7,117 nt of DNA from Pseudomonadota bacterium (GTDB lineage Bacteria; Pseudomonadota; Alphaproteobacteria; Rickettsiales; Rickettsiaceae). The notes beneath the pieces are model-generated. The model worked only from the letters and a program-made list of their open reading frames with translations. It did not search any database and was not told the DNA's origin. The position numbers and the translations under genes were made by a program. The stretch is taken from the NCBI GenBank assembly GCA_021804505.1, contig JAJZHL010000048.1:1-7117 (forward strand). The letters are read 5' to 3'. Of this stretch, positions 1-6,699 are shown one piece after another (the stretch's first letter is position 1; every line of letters starts with the position of its first letter).

Positions 1-3000
1 CTTATCGTCATAATAGCGCTTGATTTGCTCAATCTCATTCATCACGCCACTATCTTCCACTATAAGCTGCCAAAATTGGCCTTTTGAAAGTGAAGCTAAA
101 GTCTTCTCTGTAATTAATTCCCCAGCTTTAACTGATTTAGGACCGCTAACAACCACTTGACCTGTTAAGATTTTCTCAAGACGCATAAAGACGAAATGTT
201 CTATAATTTGCAATTCATCGCTTCTATCTTGTGAAAGTTTGGCAATTTGCTGCTTTTCTATAGCCATAGCACGCTCGTCACGTTCAATACCTCTACGTGA
301 GAAAACTCTTACCTCAACCACTGTACCAGTAACACCTGGAGGCACATGCAAAGATGAATCCCTAACATCTGAGGCTTTCTCACCAAAAATAGCCCTGAGC
401 AATTTTTCTTCTGGTGTCATTGGTGACTCACTTTTTGGCGTCACTTTACATACCAAAATATCGCCAGGTTTTACCTCTGCACCAACATATACTATACCCA
501 CCTCATCTAAGTGGCTTAAACTCTCATCACTAACATTTGGTATGTCCCTGGTAATCTCCTCGGGGCCAAGTCTAGTATCTCTTGCAATAATTTCAAACTC
601 TTCGATATGAATAGAGGTATAAACATCCTCTTTTACTATACGCTCTGATATTAATATAGAGTCTTCAAAATTGTATCCATTCCAAGGTAAGAAAGCGACC
701 AAAACGTTTCTACCAAGAGCGATCTCACCACAATCTGTACTTGGACCATCAGCAATCACCTCACCTTTTACTACGTGATCCCCGATTTGCACCAAAGGCT
801 TTTGGTTGATACAGGTATTATGGTTGGATCTCTGGAATTTTAGCAGATTATATATATCTACACCAGGTGAACCGTCTGTTCTTTGCCCCTTTGTCCTCAC
901 GACTATACGAGTCGAATCAACTTGCTCAACTATTCCGTCATGTAGCGCTACCACTGAAGCCCCAGAATCTTGGGCAACGATACCCTCAATACCAGTACCC
1001 ACAAGCGGCGCTTCACTTTTAATAAGAGGTACAGCTTGGCGCTGCATGTTAGATCCCATCAACGCTCTGTTCGCATCGTCATTTTCCAAGAATGGAATTA
1101 ACGAAGCTGCAACAGAAACTACCTGCATTGGGGTCACATCAATATAATCAACTTCCATAGGTGGAACCATTACGAAATTCCCACCTTCTATTCTACAATT
1201 TACCAATTCCTCTTGTAATAACCCTTTAGCATTTATAGGGGCATTAGCCTGAGCAATTTTGTATCTACCTTCTTCAATCGCTGATAAATACACTACTTCG
1301 TCTGTGACATGCCCCTTATCTACCTTCCTATATGGGCTCTCAATAAAACCATGCTTATTAACTCTAGCATATGTAGCCATAGAATTAATCAGACCGATAT
1401 TTTGACCTTCTGGAGTCTCGATCGGACAAATACGCCCATAATGAGTTGGGTGCACGTCACGTACTTCAAAACCAGCCCTATCCCTACTGAGCCCTCCAGG
1501 GCCCAAAGCTGACAATCTTCTTTTATGTGTTATTTCTGATAATGGATTGGTTTGATCCATAAACTGAGAAAGCTGTGAAGTGCTAAAAAACTCTTTTACT
1601 ACTGAAACCAGCACTTTGGAATTCACTAGATCATGCGGCATAACTGCATCAAGATCAACTACAGACATTCTTTCAAGTACTGCCTTTTCCATACGCACTA
1701 GACCTATTCTGAACTGATTTTCAATCAGCTCACCAACAGACCTTACCCTTCTATTACCAAGATGGTCAATATCATCTACTGAACCTCTACCATCTTTTAA
1801 CTCAACTAACACTCTTAGAATATGCTTTATATCTTCAATTGTTAGTACTGTTGTATTTTCTGAAGCGTTTAGTTCTAGTCGTGAATTCATTTTTATACGA
1901 CCTACTTCTGATAGATCATATCTTTCCTGATCAAAAAATAGTGAATCGAAAAGTGCTTTTACAGCTTCCACGTTAGCAGGTTCGCCAGGTCTTAATACTC
2001 TAAAGATATCTATTAACGCTGATTCATAATCCTGGTTTTTATCTGCAAATAGAGTATTTCTTATATAAGCTCCAGATTGTGAGCTTATAGCTAATATAGA
2101 TACCGAAGGAATTTTTAATTCAGCAATAGCGCTTAATATATCTGCAGTAATTACTTCACCTATAGGCGCTAAAACCTCACCATCAGCTGGATGCACCAAA
2201 TCGGTTGCTAAATATTTGCCGATAAGATACTCTTTCTCCACTAAAATATTTTGTACACCATCTTTGGCGAACTTTTTAGCAAGACGTGGAGTAATTTTCT
2301 GACCTGCTTCTAGTATTACCTTTCCTGTATCAGCATCAACCAAATCACTAATTAATCTATGTGCAACAACAGCCTCAGGTACAAACTTGGTTGCCCAACC
2401 ATTACCTTTTACAAAACACTGCACAGTATCATAGTAGAACTTTATAATATCACTTGGAGACATCCCTATCGCTTGCAGCAAAGTGGTAGCATATAACTTC
2501 CTCTTTCTGTCTATCCTGAAGTAAATAATGTCTTTTGCATCAAATTCAAAATCTAGCCATGAACCTCTATAAGGTATAACTCTGGCGGAATACAAAAATT
2601 TTCCAGAAGAGTGAACTTTCCCATCATCATGATAGAAAAATACACCAGGCGATCTATGCATCTGAGAAACAACCACCCTTTCTGTACCATTTATAATGAA
2701 AGTACCATTTTTTGTCATGAGTGGTATATCCCCCATGTATACTTCCTGCTCCTTAATGCCTTTAATTTCTCTTGCACCAGTATCTTCGTCTATGTCCCAA
2801 ATAATTAACCGCAAGGTAACTTTTAACGGAGCAGCGTAACTAAGCCCCCTTTGCGTACACTCCTCTACGTCATACTTCGGATTATCAAATTCATATTTAA
2901 CAAACTCTAAATTAGCAATGTTAGATGAATCATGTATTGGAAAAATAGAGCTCAAGACAGACTGTAATCCCTTATTTTCTCTCTCCGCATCGCTTATTCC

Positions 3001-3129
3001 AAACTGCAAAAACTCCTTTTCATAAGAATTTTTTTGTACTTCAATTAAGTTTGGTATAGATGCTACCAAATTTATGTGACCAAAATTTTTTCTAGTGCGC
3101 TTACCAATTGATAGGGACTGCGATATCAT
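1..3129 (-). CDS. rpoB: DNA-directed RNA polymerase subunit beta, 3' end truncated by window edge
   Basis: This is the catalytic beta subunit of RNA polymerase, which pairs with beta' to form the active centre. The minus frame stays open for 1043 codons up to the left edge. As remembered, Rickettsia RpoB has about 1370 residues, so roughly the last 330 lie outside, including the KLQPGDK lysines and the C-terminal clamp. Visible landmarks are the N-terminal [10 protein letters not shown], the rifampicin region around residues 516-542 ([21 protein letters not shown]), [20 protein letters not shown] sequence just after it, [16 protein letters not shown] near residue 691, and [13 protein letters not shown] with Glu822 and Asp823. 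The ATG at 3129 is well supported: an in-frame TAA lies five codons upstream (3142-3144), no other start intervenes, and GGGAG (3135-3139) sits 5 nt before it. The start overlaps the stop of an upstream ORF as ATGA. rpoC would be expected next, off the edge. Confidence 0.98.
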   Translation of the reverse strand, partial: MISQSLSIGKRTRKNFGHINLVASIPNLIEVQKNSYEKEFLQFGISDAERENKGLQSVLSSIFPIHDSSNIANLEFVKYEFDNPKYDVEECTQRGLSYAAPLKVTLRLIIWDIDEDTGAREIKGIKEQEVYMGDIPLMTKNGTFIINGTERVVVSQMHRSPGVFFYHDDGKVHSSGKFLYSARVIPYRGSWLDFEFDAKDIIYFRIDRKRKLYATTLLQAIGMSPSDIIKFYYDTVQCFVKGNGWATKFVPEAVVAHRLISDLVDADTGKVILEAGQKITPRLAKKFAKDGVQNILVEKEYLIGKYLATDLVHPADGEVLAPIGEVITADILSAIAELKIPSVSILAISSQSGAYIRNTLFADKNQDYESALIDIFRVLRPGEPANVEAVKALFDSLFFDQERYDLSEVGRIKMNSRLELNASENTTVLTIEDIKHILRVLVELKDGRGSVDDIDHLGNRRVRSVGELIENQFRIGLVRMEKAVLERMSVVDLDAVMPHDLVNSKVLVSVVKEFFSTSQLSQFMDQTNPLSEITHKRRLSALGPGGLSRDRAGFEVRDVHPTHYGRICPIETPEGQNIGLINSMATYARVNKHGFIESPYRKVDKGHVTDEVVYLSAIEEGRYKIAQANAPINAKGLLQEELVNCRIEGGNFVMVPPMEVDYIDVTPMQVVSVAASLIPFLENDDANRALMGSNMQRQAVPLIKSEAPLVGTGIEGIVAQDSGASVVALHDGIVEQVDSTRIVVRTKGQRTDGSPGVDIYNLLKFQRSNHNTCINQKPLVQIGDHVVKGEVIADGPSTDCGEIALGRNVLVAFLPWNGYNFEDSILISERIVKEDVYTSIHIEEFEIIARDTRLGPEEITRDIPNVSDESLSHLDEVGIVYVGAEVKPGDILVCKVTPKSESPMTPEEKLLRAIFGEKASDVRDSSLHVPPGVTGTVVEVRVFSRRGIERDERAMAIEKQQIAKLSQDRSDELQIIEHFVFMRLEKILTGQVVVSGPKSVKAGELITEKTLASLSKGQFWQLIVEDSGVMNEIEQIKRYYDDK

Positions 3130-3548
3130 ATAATCTCCCGATTAATTTTCATATTATGTTGAATAACACCAATTCCCGAATTAAAGGAGGTAAATGTAAT
3201 TCTATTAACCAATGTACCGAATAGGATTCGAATTTCGTCCTTTATGCTTTTAATAACAATTTGCATATAGTTGCGTATAAAATAACAAAACCGTAAGAAA
3301 GAACCTTTCTGCTCTCTATACTTTCTAAAGACTGATATATATAACCTTGCTATGAAAGACAGATTAAAATAAGATAAAGCTATAGATATTTTTATAGAAC
3401 TAGCTAATAATGATTGATTTTTTGTGTTTTTTTCCATATCCTCGCCTGCGTCTAGATATGGAGAAGTAGTAGGTAACTCGTAGCCTACACTTAGCGCATA
3501 AAGACGCTTAGGAAAAATTTTAGCAAGAAAGTTATTCTCGAAAAACAT
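3126..3548 (-). CDS. Unrecognised 140-residue protein overlapping the rpoB start
   Basis: I do not recognise this protein. The start chosen is the ATG at 3546-3548, because AAAAGGAG (3557-3564) lies 8 nt upstream. The frame also stays open back to an ATG at 3638 and a TTG at 3641 (171 codons), but those starts have no visible ribosome binding site. The TGA stop (3126-3128) overlaps the rpoB ATG as ATGA, a typical arrangement for translational coupling. The product would be basic and rich in Ile, Ser, Phe, Tyr, Lys and Arg. Residues 13-39 ([20 protein letters not shown] and onward) are encoded by a palindromic repeat. Residues about 46-74 are hydrophobic but interrupted by Lys and Arg, so no clear membrane helix. 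By a rough base-composition estimate, an open run of 171 codons is unlikely by chance in DNA this AT-rich. It could instead be a repeat-derived or decaying frame, or an untranslated rpoB leader. No homology is known to me. Confidence 0.4.
   Translation of the reverse strand: MFFENNFLAKIFPKRLYALSVGYELPTTSPYLDAGEDMEKNTKNQSLLASSIKISIALSYFNLSFIARLYISVFRKYREQKGSFLRFCYFIRNYMQIVIKSIKDEIRILFGTLVNRITFTSFNSGIGVIQHNMKINREII
3434..3512. repeat. Palindromic repeat inside the 140-residue ORF, resembling a Rickettsia palindromic element
   Basis: Three nested or adjacent inverted repeats are visible. GCGTCT (3448-3453) pairs with AGACGC (3502-3507), and CCT (3445-3447) can pair with AGG (3510-3512) across a TT bulge. 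Inside this, AAGTAGTAGG (3464-3473) pairs with CCTACACTT (3484-3492), with one A bulged and a 10-nt loop. A separate stem pairs CCATATC (3434-3440) with GATATGG (3455-3461). The core 3441-3512 is about 49% GC, above its flanks. The minus-strand ORF reads through it without a stop. Rickettsia palindromic elements are known hairpin-forming repeats of about 100-150 bp that insert in frame into genes. The resemblance is in architecture only, and I cannot assign a named family. Confidence 0.5.
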
Positions 3549-3556
3549 AAGAATAA

Positions 3557-3564
3557 CTCCTTTT
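3557..3564 (-). promoter_or_regulatory. Shine-Dalgarno site that decides the start of the 140-residue ORF
   Basis: On the minus strand AAAAGGAG is followed by 8 nt and then the ATG at 3548. It matches the anti-Shine-Dalgarno sequence better than rpoB's own GGGAG. It supports an internal start in a frame that stays open further upstream. Whether it is used is unknown. Confidence 0.5.
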
Positions 3565-3663
3565 GTAAATGAATTGATATTTATCGATTCTAATCTTTTA
3601 CTGCTAACCAGACCACGCCACAAGCTTATTTTTATCATCAACCAAACACACTTAAGAATAAAT

Positions 3664-3669
3664 ATTATA
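3664..3669 (-). promoter_or_regulatory. Possible -10 element for the ORF-rpoB transcript
   Basis: The minus strand reads TATAAT exactly, preceded by TTTG and followed by ATTTATTC. No good -35 hexamer is present at 16-18 nt; the best candidates are weak T-rich sequences such as GTTTTA. It lies downstream of the terminator at 4003-4042 and upstream of both the ORF and rpoB, where a promoter would be needed. A perfect hexamer is common by chance in AT-rich DNA, so this is a weak call. Confidence 0.25.
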
Positions 3670-3711
3670 CAAATAATTTTTGTTCTAAAACTATAAAACT
3701 CGTCTCATGTC

Positions 3712-3803
3712 ATTGCACGTGAGCTATGCTTTACTCATATACTACTGACACTTCAAGAATTGTTTTGCCGAAATTTCGAAATCTCCAATCCTCACGCATC
3801 AAT
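3712..3803. repeat. Possible 92-bp element bounded by imperfect inverted repeats
   Basis: The outer arms match as ATTG(CAC)GTGAG at 3712-3723 and CTCAC(GCAT)CAAT at 3791-3803, nine paired positions with a short unpaired block in each arm. Two overlapping 10-bp palindromes lie inside (3769-3782). Size and design would fit a small palindromic repeat, but only one copy is in the window, so repetition cannot be shown. Confidence 0.3.
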
Positions 3804-4002
3804 TATACGCTGGGGAACAGGGTCTCTTATTTTGGTATCCTATTCTGGATTATCAACAGTATACCATCCCAAGCGACTGGATCACCCTTAGCCTTTTAAC
3901 ACAACTTTTGTGTATCACTAGTTACCCAACACTGTCCATTTGGCCACTTTTAATGCCATTCGTACATCTTGGGTTCTGCTCTAGCGATAAGCAAAAATTT
4001 AG

Positions 4003-4042
4003 AAAAAACAAAACATCACGGCTACTATAGAACTCGTGATGT
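4003..4042 (-). terminator. Intrinsic terminator between rplL and rpoB
   Basis: On the minus strand ACATCACG (4042-4035) pairs perfectly with CGTGATGT (4020-4013) across a 14-nt loop. The stem is followed at once by the T-rich run TTTGTTTTTT. It lies 353 nt past the rplL stop and about 870 nt before rpoB. It should end or attenuate transcripts arriving from rplKAJL. An attenuator between rplL and rpoB is known in E. coli, but there it sits in a much shorter spacer. The plus strand also has a T run after the stem, set 4 nt away, so weak activity in that direction is possible. Confidence 0.7.
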
Positions 4043-4110
4043 GACGTTTTTACTGACATAGGCTAGCAATGTTTTTACAAGTAAATCATAACTTAGCAAG
4101 CAATCACATA

Positions 4111-4239
4111 TCAAAAGTCTATACTTCGTCTTCCACCGAAAGATATTGCTCGCATGAAATTAGTAGCAATTTCTTGCTTCTCCTCATGAAGCGCCAATAG
4201 GTGCGTGGCTATCGAGAACAGCAGATTTTCACGCCGCAT
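4111..4239 (-). other. Short open frame (42 codons) over a GC-rich island; doubtful gene
   Basis: From an ATG at 4239 the minus strand encodes 42 residues beginning MRRENLLFSIATHLLALHEE and ending GGRRSIDF before a TGA. No Shine-Dalgarno site precedes the ATG, and an in-frame TAG lies a few codons further upstream. The overlapping segment 4191-4260 is 39 of 70 bases G+C (56%), well above the surrounding DNA. CGCCA (4192-4196) and TGGCG (4255-4259) form inverted ends of that segment, and GCGTG (4203-4207) pairs with CACGC (4230-4234). It may be a repeat or a transferred fragment and is not confidently a gene. Confidence 0.2.
4156..4173. repeat. Perfect 6-bp inverted repeat with 6-nt loop
   Basis: GAAATT (4156-4161) and AATTTC (4168-4173) are exact reverse complements separated by AGTAGC. 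ATTGCT and AGCAAT flank overlapping positions and offer an alternative pairing. There is no T run next to it that would make a terminator. Confidence 0.35.
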
Positions 4240-4276
4240 GTAAGCAGCTCGTGATGGCGTTCTCTACTCTCATCGC

Positions 4277-4290
4277 ATATCATATGATAT
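4277..4290. repeat. Perfect 14-bp palindrome
   Basis: ATATCATATGATAT is its own reverse complement. It sits about 105 bp past the rplL stop, next to the GC-rich island. It could be a protein-binding dyad or simply an AT-rich chance palindrome; no promoter placement argues for an operator. Confidence 0.35.
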
Positions 4291-4329
4291 AACCTGCTAA
4301 CCACGCAGTAATCTTGACTTGTAATTGTA

Positions 4330-4344
4330 TATAGCCTTGCTATA
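4330..4344. repeat. Hairpin shortly downstream of rplL
   Basis: TATAGC (4330-4335) and GCTATA (4339-4344) pair perfectly around a 3-nt loop, about 50 nt past the rplL stop. In the rplL transcript the stem is followed by TATACAATT and not a T run, so it is not a convincing terminator. It could protect or mark an mRNA 3' end. Confidence 0.35.
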
Positions 4345-4394
4345 AGGACAATAGTCGCTAATTAAGCCCACAATACCAGATCAAAGTAAAGTAA

Positions 4395-4766
4395 TTATTT
4401 TACTTCAACTTTTGCCCCAGCAGCTTCTAATTTTGCCTTAATATCGTCAGCTTCAGCTTTATTAACACCATGCTTAATAGGCTTTGGTGCTCCATCAACC
4501 AATTCTTTTGCTTCTTTTAAGCCAAGACCTGTGATCTCTCTAGTAACCTTAATTACTTCAATCTTTTTATCACCACCGCTAACTAAAACAACATCAAAAT
4601 CAGTTTTTTCAGCTGTTGCTTCTGCAGCTGCTGGACCAGCAGCTACTGCTACTGTTGCTGCTGCAGCGGATACTCCCCATTTTTCTTCTAACATCTTTGA
4701 TAGCTCTGCAGCTTGTATCACTGTAAGTGCTGATAACTGGTCTGCAATTTTAACTAGATCTGCCAT
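4395..4766 (-). CDS. rplL: 50S ribosomal protein L7/L12
   Basis: This is the multicopy stalk protein of the large subunit. It binds L10 as dimers and recruits translation factors such as EF-G and EF-Tu. At 123 residues it has the usual length. Residues 1-31 are the N-terminal dimerisation domain (ending LEEKWGVS). Residues 33-54 are the alanine-rich flexible hinge. Residues 56-123 form the C-terminal factor-binding domain, with the conserved [20 protein letters not shown] block. The ATG at 4766 is preceded by AAGGA (4774-4778) with 7 nt spacing. It starts 28 nt after the rplJ stop, so both are surely on one transcript. The downstream side is unusual: rpoB begins only 1.27 kb later and behind a terminator. 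Confidence 0.98.
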   Translation of the reverse strand: MADLVKIADQLSALTVIQAAELSKMLEEKWGVSAAAATVAVAAGPAAAEATAEKTDFDVVLVSGGDKKIEVIKVTREITGLGLKEAKELVDGAPKPIKHGVNKAEADDIKAKLEAAGAKVEVK

Positions 4767-4794
4767 AATTTTTTCCTTTTAAAATTTTATTAAG

Positions 4795-5304
4795 TTAATT
4801 TTTTTCTGCATAAGCATGCAATACTCTAGCGAGTTGTGCCGCAGGTGTCTGTAGAACCCTAGCGACTTTAGTCGCAGGTGCCTGCAGAATACCAATAATC
4901 TTACCTCTAAGATCATTAAGTGAAGGTAATTTAGCCAAATGATGTACTGACTTAGCATCTAATAGTTGATTATCTACTAAACCACCGACTATTTTTAAAC
5001 ATTCATTTGCTTTTGCAAAATCTACCACTACCTTTGCCGCTTCCACGGGATCTTCAGAATATGCTATTGCTGTAGGCCCTGTAAGTAAGGTGGAAACATC
5101 TTGCACCCCTGCCTTAGAAGCCGCTATTTTGGATAGGGTATTTTTTACCACTTTAAAACCAGCTCCTTTTGCCTTTAAAGCCTTACGAAGCGAAGTTATC
5201 TGACTTACAGTTAACCCATGATAGTGAGTAACAATGACTGAACTTGATTTTTTATATACTTCCTCAAGTTCTGCGACAAACTCATGTTTCTCTGATCTTA
5301 ACAC
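4795..5304 (-). CDS. rplJ: 50S ribosomal protein L10
   Basis: L10 anchors the L7/L12 stalk to 23S rRNA and L11. The 169-residue product is of normal length. The N-terminal globular rRNA-binding domain covers about residues 1-130, including [11 protein letters not shown] and FKVVKNTL. The C-terminal helix that carries L12 dimers follows and includes an 11-residue tandem repeat at residues 141-162. The start is GTG at 5304: GGGAG (5312-5316) lies 7 nt upstream and no better start exists in the first codons. Only 20 nt separate it from rplA, so there is no room for the intergenic L10-binding leader known from E. coli. Expression is therefore probably set by the rplK transcript and by the start signals here. 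Confidence 0.98.
   Translation of the reverse strand: MLRSEKHEFVAELEEVYKKSSSVIVTHYHGLTVSQITSLRKALKAKGAGFKVVKNTLSKIAASKAGVQDVSTLLTGPTAIAYSEDPVEAAKVVVDFAKANECLKIVGGLVDNQLLDAKSVHHLAKLPSLNDLRGKIIGILQAPATKVARVLQTPAAQLARVLHAYAEKN
4819..4884 (-). repeat. Tandem 33-nt repeat encoding part of the L10 stalk helix
   Basis: Two adjacent 33-nt copies (4852-4884 and 4819-4851) encode [11 protein letters not shown] and [11 protein letters not shown]. They share long identical stretches such as CTAGCGA and GCAGGTG on the plus strand. In L10 proteins the C-terminal helix binds one L12 dimer per roughly 10-residue segment. Repeated segments here therefore fit a stalk with more than two dimers, as I recall for other alphaproteobacteria. 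Confidence 0.7.
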
Positions 5305-5324
5305 CTTATTTCTCCCTGTAGTGT

Positions 5325-6053
5325 TTATGATATAGTTGCTAAATCTATTTTAACTGACGGCCCCATAGTAGAGGACAGATACACAGCCTTTAAATAATTT
5401 CCCTTAGCGCCAGACGGCTTAGCTTTAACCACTGCTGATATCAAAGCTGATGCATTACTAAGCAAATCTTGTGTAGTAAAGGATAATTTCCCAACTCCAG
5501 CATGGATTATACCAGCTTTCTCCACCCTATATTCTACTTGCCCACTTTTAGCATTTTTAACTGCCGCCGCAACATCAGTTGCAACAGTACCAAGTTTAGG
5601 ATTCGGCATTAAGCCTTTCGGACCAAGAATTCTTGCTACCACACCTATTGCTGGCATCATATTCGGTGTGGCAATACATACATCAAAATTAATTTTACCG
5701 GCCTTAATATCTTCAATAATTTCAGTAGAACCAACTATATCTGCACCAGCATTTTTAGCTTCTTCTATTTTCTCATCTTTACAAATTACCGCTACCCTGG
5801 TTGTCTTCCCAGTACCAGCTGGCAAAGCAACAACGCCTCTGACCATTTGATCAGAATGACGAGGATCAACTCCGAGCTTCATAACTACTTCCAAAGTAGA
5901 ATCAAACTTAGTGTAAGCAGCCTTTTGTAAAACTTCTATCCCTTCAGTTAAAGAACGTACATTATCAGAGGCAACAATACTATTTGCTTTCCTCATGTTC
6001 TTACCGCTAGCACGTTTGGTATTATTTAACATATTCTTATTATCTACTGACAT
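5325..6053 (-). CDS. rplA: 50S ribosomal protein L1
   Basis: L1 forms the mobile stalk near the E site and helps release deacylated tRNA. In many bacteria it also represses its own operon by binding the rplK leader mRNA. The 242-residue product has the full two-domain pattern. Domain I is split between the N- and C-terminal parts: [20 protein letters not shown] at about residues 48-67, and [12 protein letters not shown] at about 220-231. Domain II includes [15 protein letters not shown] (78-92) and [17 protein letters not shown] (140-156). The ATG at 6053 lies 3 nt after the rplK stop, and GGAGG within the last rplK codons serves as its ribosome binding site, so coupling is likely. The N-terminal 20 residues before the conserved core are Asn/Lys-rich and poorly conserved. 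Confidence 0.98.
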   Translation of the reverse strand: MSVDNKNMLNNTKRASGKNMRKANSIVASDNVRSLTEGIEVLQKAAYTKFDSTLEVVMKLGVDPRHSDQMVRGVVALPAGTGKTTRVAVICKDEKIEEAKNAGADIVGSTEIIEDIKAGKINFDVCIATPNMMPAIGVVARILGPKGLMPNPKLGTVATDVAAAVKNAKSGQVEYRVEKAGIIHAGVGKLSFTTQDLLSNASALISAVVKAKPSGAKGNYLKAVYLSSTMGPSVKIDLATIS

Positions 6054-6056
6054 AAA

Positions 6057-6491
6057 TTAGCCCTCCACCACTTCTAGACCCATGGACTCAGCAGTTCCAC
6101 GTATAATTCGAGCCGCAGCTTGTAAATCGTCCGTATTAAGATCCACCATTTTAATCTTCGCGATCTCAACACAATCAGACATCTTAATTTTACCAACATT
6201 CGCTTCTTTTTTTGTAGCAGCTGCCCCTTTCTCTATTTTAGCAAATTTCTTTAAATAGAAAGAAGCTGGTGGGGTTTTTGTAACAAATGTAAAACTATTA
6301 TCCTCATAAGCCGTAATCACTACAGGAATTGGTGTACCTGGTTCTATACTTTGAGTAGCAGCGTTAAACGCCTTACAAAATTCCATAATATTTAGCTTTT
6401 TTTGGCCAAGCGCAGGACCAATTGGTGGAGACGGGTTAGCTTTACCCGCTGGAACAGTAAGCTTAATATAAGCTGAAATTTTTTTTGCCAT
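6057..6491 (-). CDS. rplK: 50S ribosomal protein L11
   Basis: L11 sits at the base of the L7/L12 stalk in the GTPase-associated centre. It takes part in factor-dependent GTP hydrolysis and, with RelA, in the stringent response. The product is 144 residues, the usual size. Residues 18-30 ([13 protein letters not shown]) form the proline-rich segment to which thiostrepton-type drugs bind together with rRNA, and its prolines are intact. [10 protein letters not shown] (34-43) and FTFVTKTPP (68-76) are typical of the N-terminal domain. The C-terminal rRNA-binding domain ends [13 protein letters not shown]. The ATG at 6491 is preceded by AAGGA (6500-6504) with 8 nt spacing. It is the first gene of the rplKAJL block and follows a 208-bp spacer that may hold its own promoter. 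Confidence 0.98.
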   Translation of the reverse strand: MAKKISAYIKLTVPAGKANPSPPIGPALGQKKLNIMEFCKAFNAATQSIEPGTPIPVVITAYEDNSFTFVTKTPPASFYLKKFAKIEKGAAATKKEANVGKIKMSDCVEIAKIKMVDLNTDDLQAAARIIRGTAESMGLEVVEG

Positions 6492-6550
6492 TAATTCTAT
6501 CCTTACCTTATTTGACAGATTACTTTTCTTATCTTCTTCAAAATATAAGC

Positions 6551-6567
6551 TTTACTGTTTCAGTAAA
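6551..6567. repeat. Perfect hairpin in the rplK leader
   Basis: TTTACTG (6551-6557) and CAGTAAA (6561-6567) pair perfectly around a 3-nt loop. A 10-bp palindrome, AAACTAGTTT (6565-6574), overlaps its edge. It would lie in the 5' untranslated leader of rplK if transcription starts near 6583. The stem is AT-rich and has no T run on the minus strand, so it is not a clear terminator. I could not match it to an L1-binding site. Confidence 0.4.
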
Positions 6568-6589
6568 ACTAGTTTATTTATGTAAATCT

Positions 6590-6618
6590 GTTATAGAATT
6601 TTTTAATCACCTGATTAA
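6590..6618 (-). promoter_or_regulatory. Possible rplK promoter overlapping a dyad
   Basis: On the minus strand TATAAC (6590-6595) is a fair -10, and TTAATC (6613-6618) lies 17 nt upstream as a poor -35 (3 of 6 matches to TTGACA). The placement suits rplK, with about 90 nt of leader. The dyad at 6603-6618 covers the -35 and the spacer, which would suit an operator. Promoter calls in DNA this AT-rich are unreliable. Confidence 0.25.
6603..6618. promoter_or_regulatory. 16-bp perfect dyad, possible operator
   Basis: TTAATCACCTGATTAA consists of two exact 7-bp inverted halves around CC (CACCTG at the centre). The symmetric TTAA ends recall the CtrA pattern TTAA-N7-TTAA, but the spacing here is 8, so CtrA is not claimed. 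It could also be a small hairpin in a nusG read-through transcript. Confidence 0.4.
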
Positions 6619-6631
6619 TAATTCAACAGTT

Positions 6632-6658
6632 AAAAGTCTAGTGCTTTCACTAACTTTT
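6632..6658 (-). terminator. Hairpin after nusG, weak terminator or processing stem
   Basis: On the minus strand AAAAGTTAGTG (6658-6648) pairs with CACTA-G-ACTTTT (6643-6632), an 11-bp stem with one bulged G and a 4-nt loop. It lies about 42 nt past the nusG stop. The TTTT at the end of the 3' arm could act as a short U run, but the following AACTG is not T-rich, so termination would be partial at best. Confidence 0.35.
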
Positions 6659-6699
6659 GTATATTTTAACAATTCCTAATTTAACCAGTACAAACAGAT

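Larger units (their letters stand above)
3649..4002. other. Gene-free part of the rplL-rpoB spacer with several small inverted repeats
   Basis: No open frame of useful length and no tRNA or known RNA signature was seen on either strand. Structure present: an imperfect inverted pair ATTG-CAC-GTGAG (3712-3723) and CTCAC-GCAT-CAAT (3791-3803); overlapping 10-bp palindromes CGAAATTTCG (3769-3778) and ATTTCGAAAT (3773-3782); TGGTAT (3833-3838) with ATACCA (3861-3866); and a perfect hairpin ACACAA-CTT-TTGTGT (3899-3913). Such a density of short inverted repeats suggests eroded repeat elements, not a decayed gene. Confidence 0.5.

Noticed and set aside
239..1512. Plus-strand open frames of 67-123 codons opposite rpoB
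   Set aside because: They are antisense shadows of a strongly conserved rpoB frame and show no recognisable product or ribosome binding site.
3183..3196. Strong plus-strand Shine-Dalgarno AAAGGAGG followed by ATG
   Set aside because: The ATG is only 3 nt away and is followed at once by TAA. It lies antisense to the upstream ORF, so it looks like chance.
3220..3240. GATTCGAAT resembling a tRNA T-loop
   Set aside because: The flanking 5-nt arms do not pair on either strand, and no acceptor or anticodon stem can be placed around it.
4310..4346. Plus-strand promoter-like pair TTGTAA and TATAAG with a 16-nt spacer
   Set aside because: It points into the antisense of rplL with no plus-strand gene to serve, and it overlaps a hairpin.
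3440..4390. Possible CRISPR array or intact insertion sequence in the spacer
   Set aside because: No regularly spaced direct repeats, no transposase-like frame and no target-site duplication were seen.
4531..4782. Plus-strand frame of 83 codons opposite rplL
   Set aside because: It is the antisense of the L7/L12 alanine-rich hinge and N-terminal domain and covers the rplL start region.
6485..6679. Plus-strand frame of 64 codons in the nusG-rplK spacer
   Set aside because: It begins inside rplK on the opposite strand, lacks a Shine-Dalgarno site, and its composition is that of AT-rich spacer DNA.
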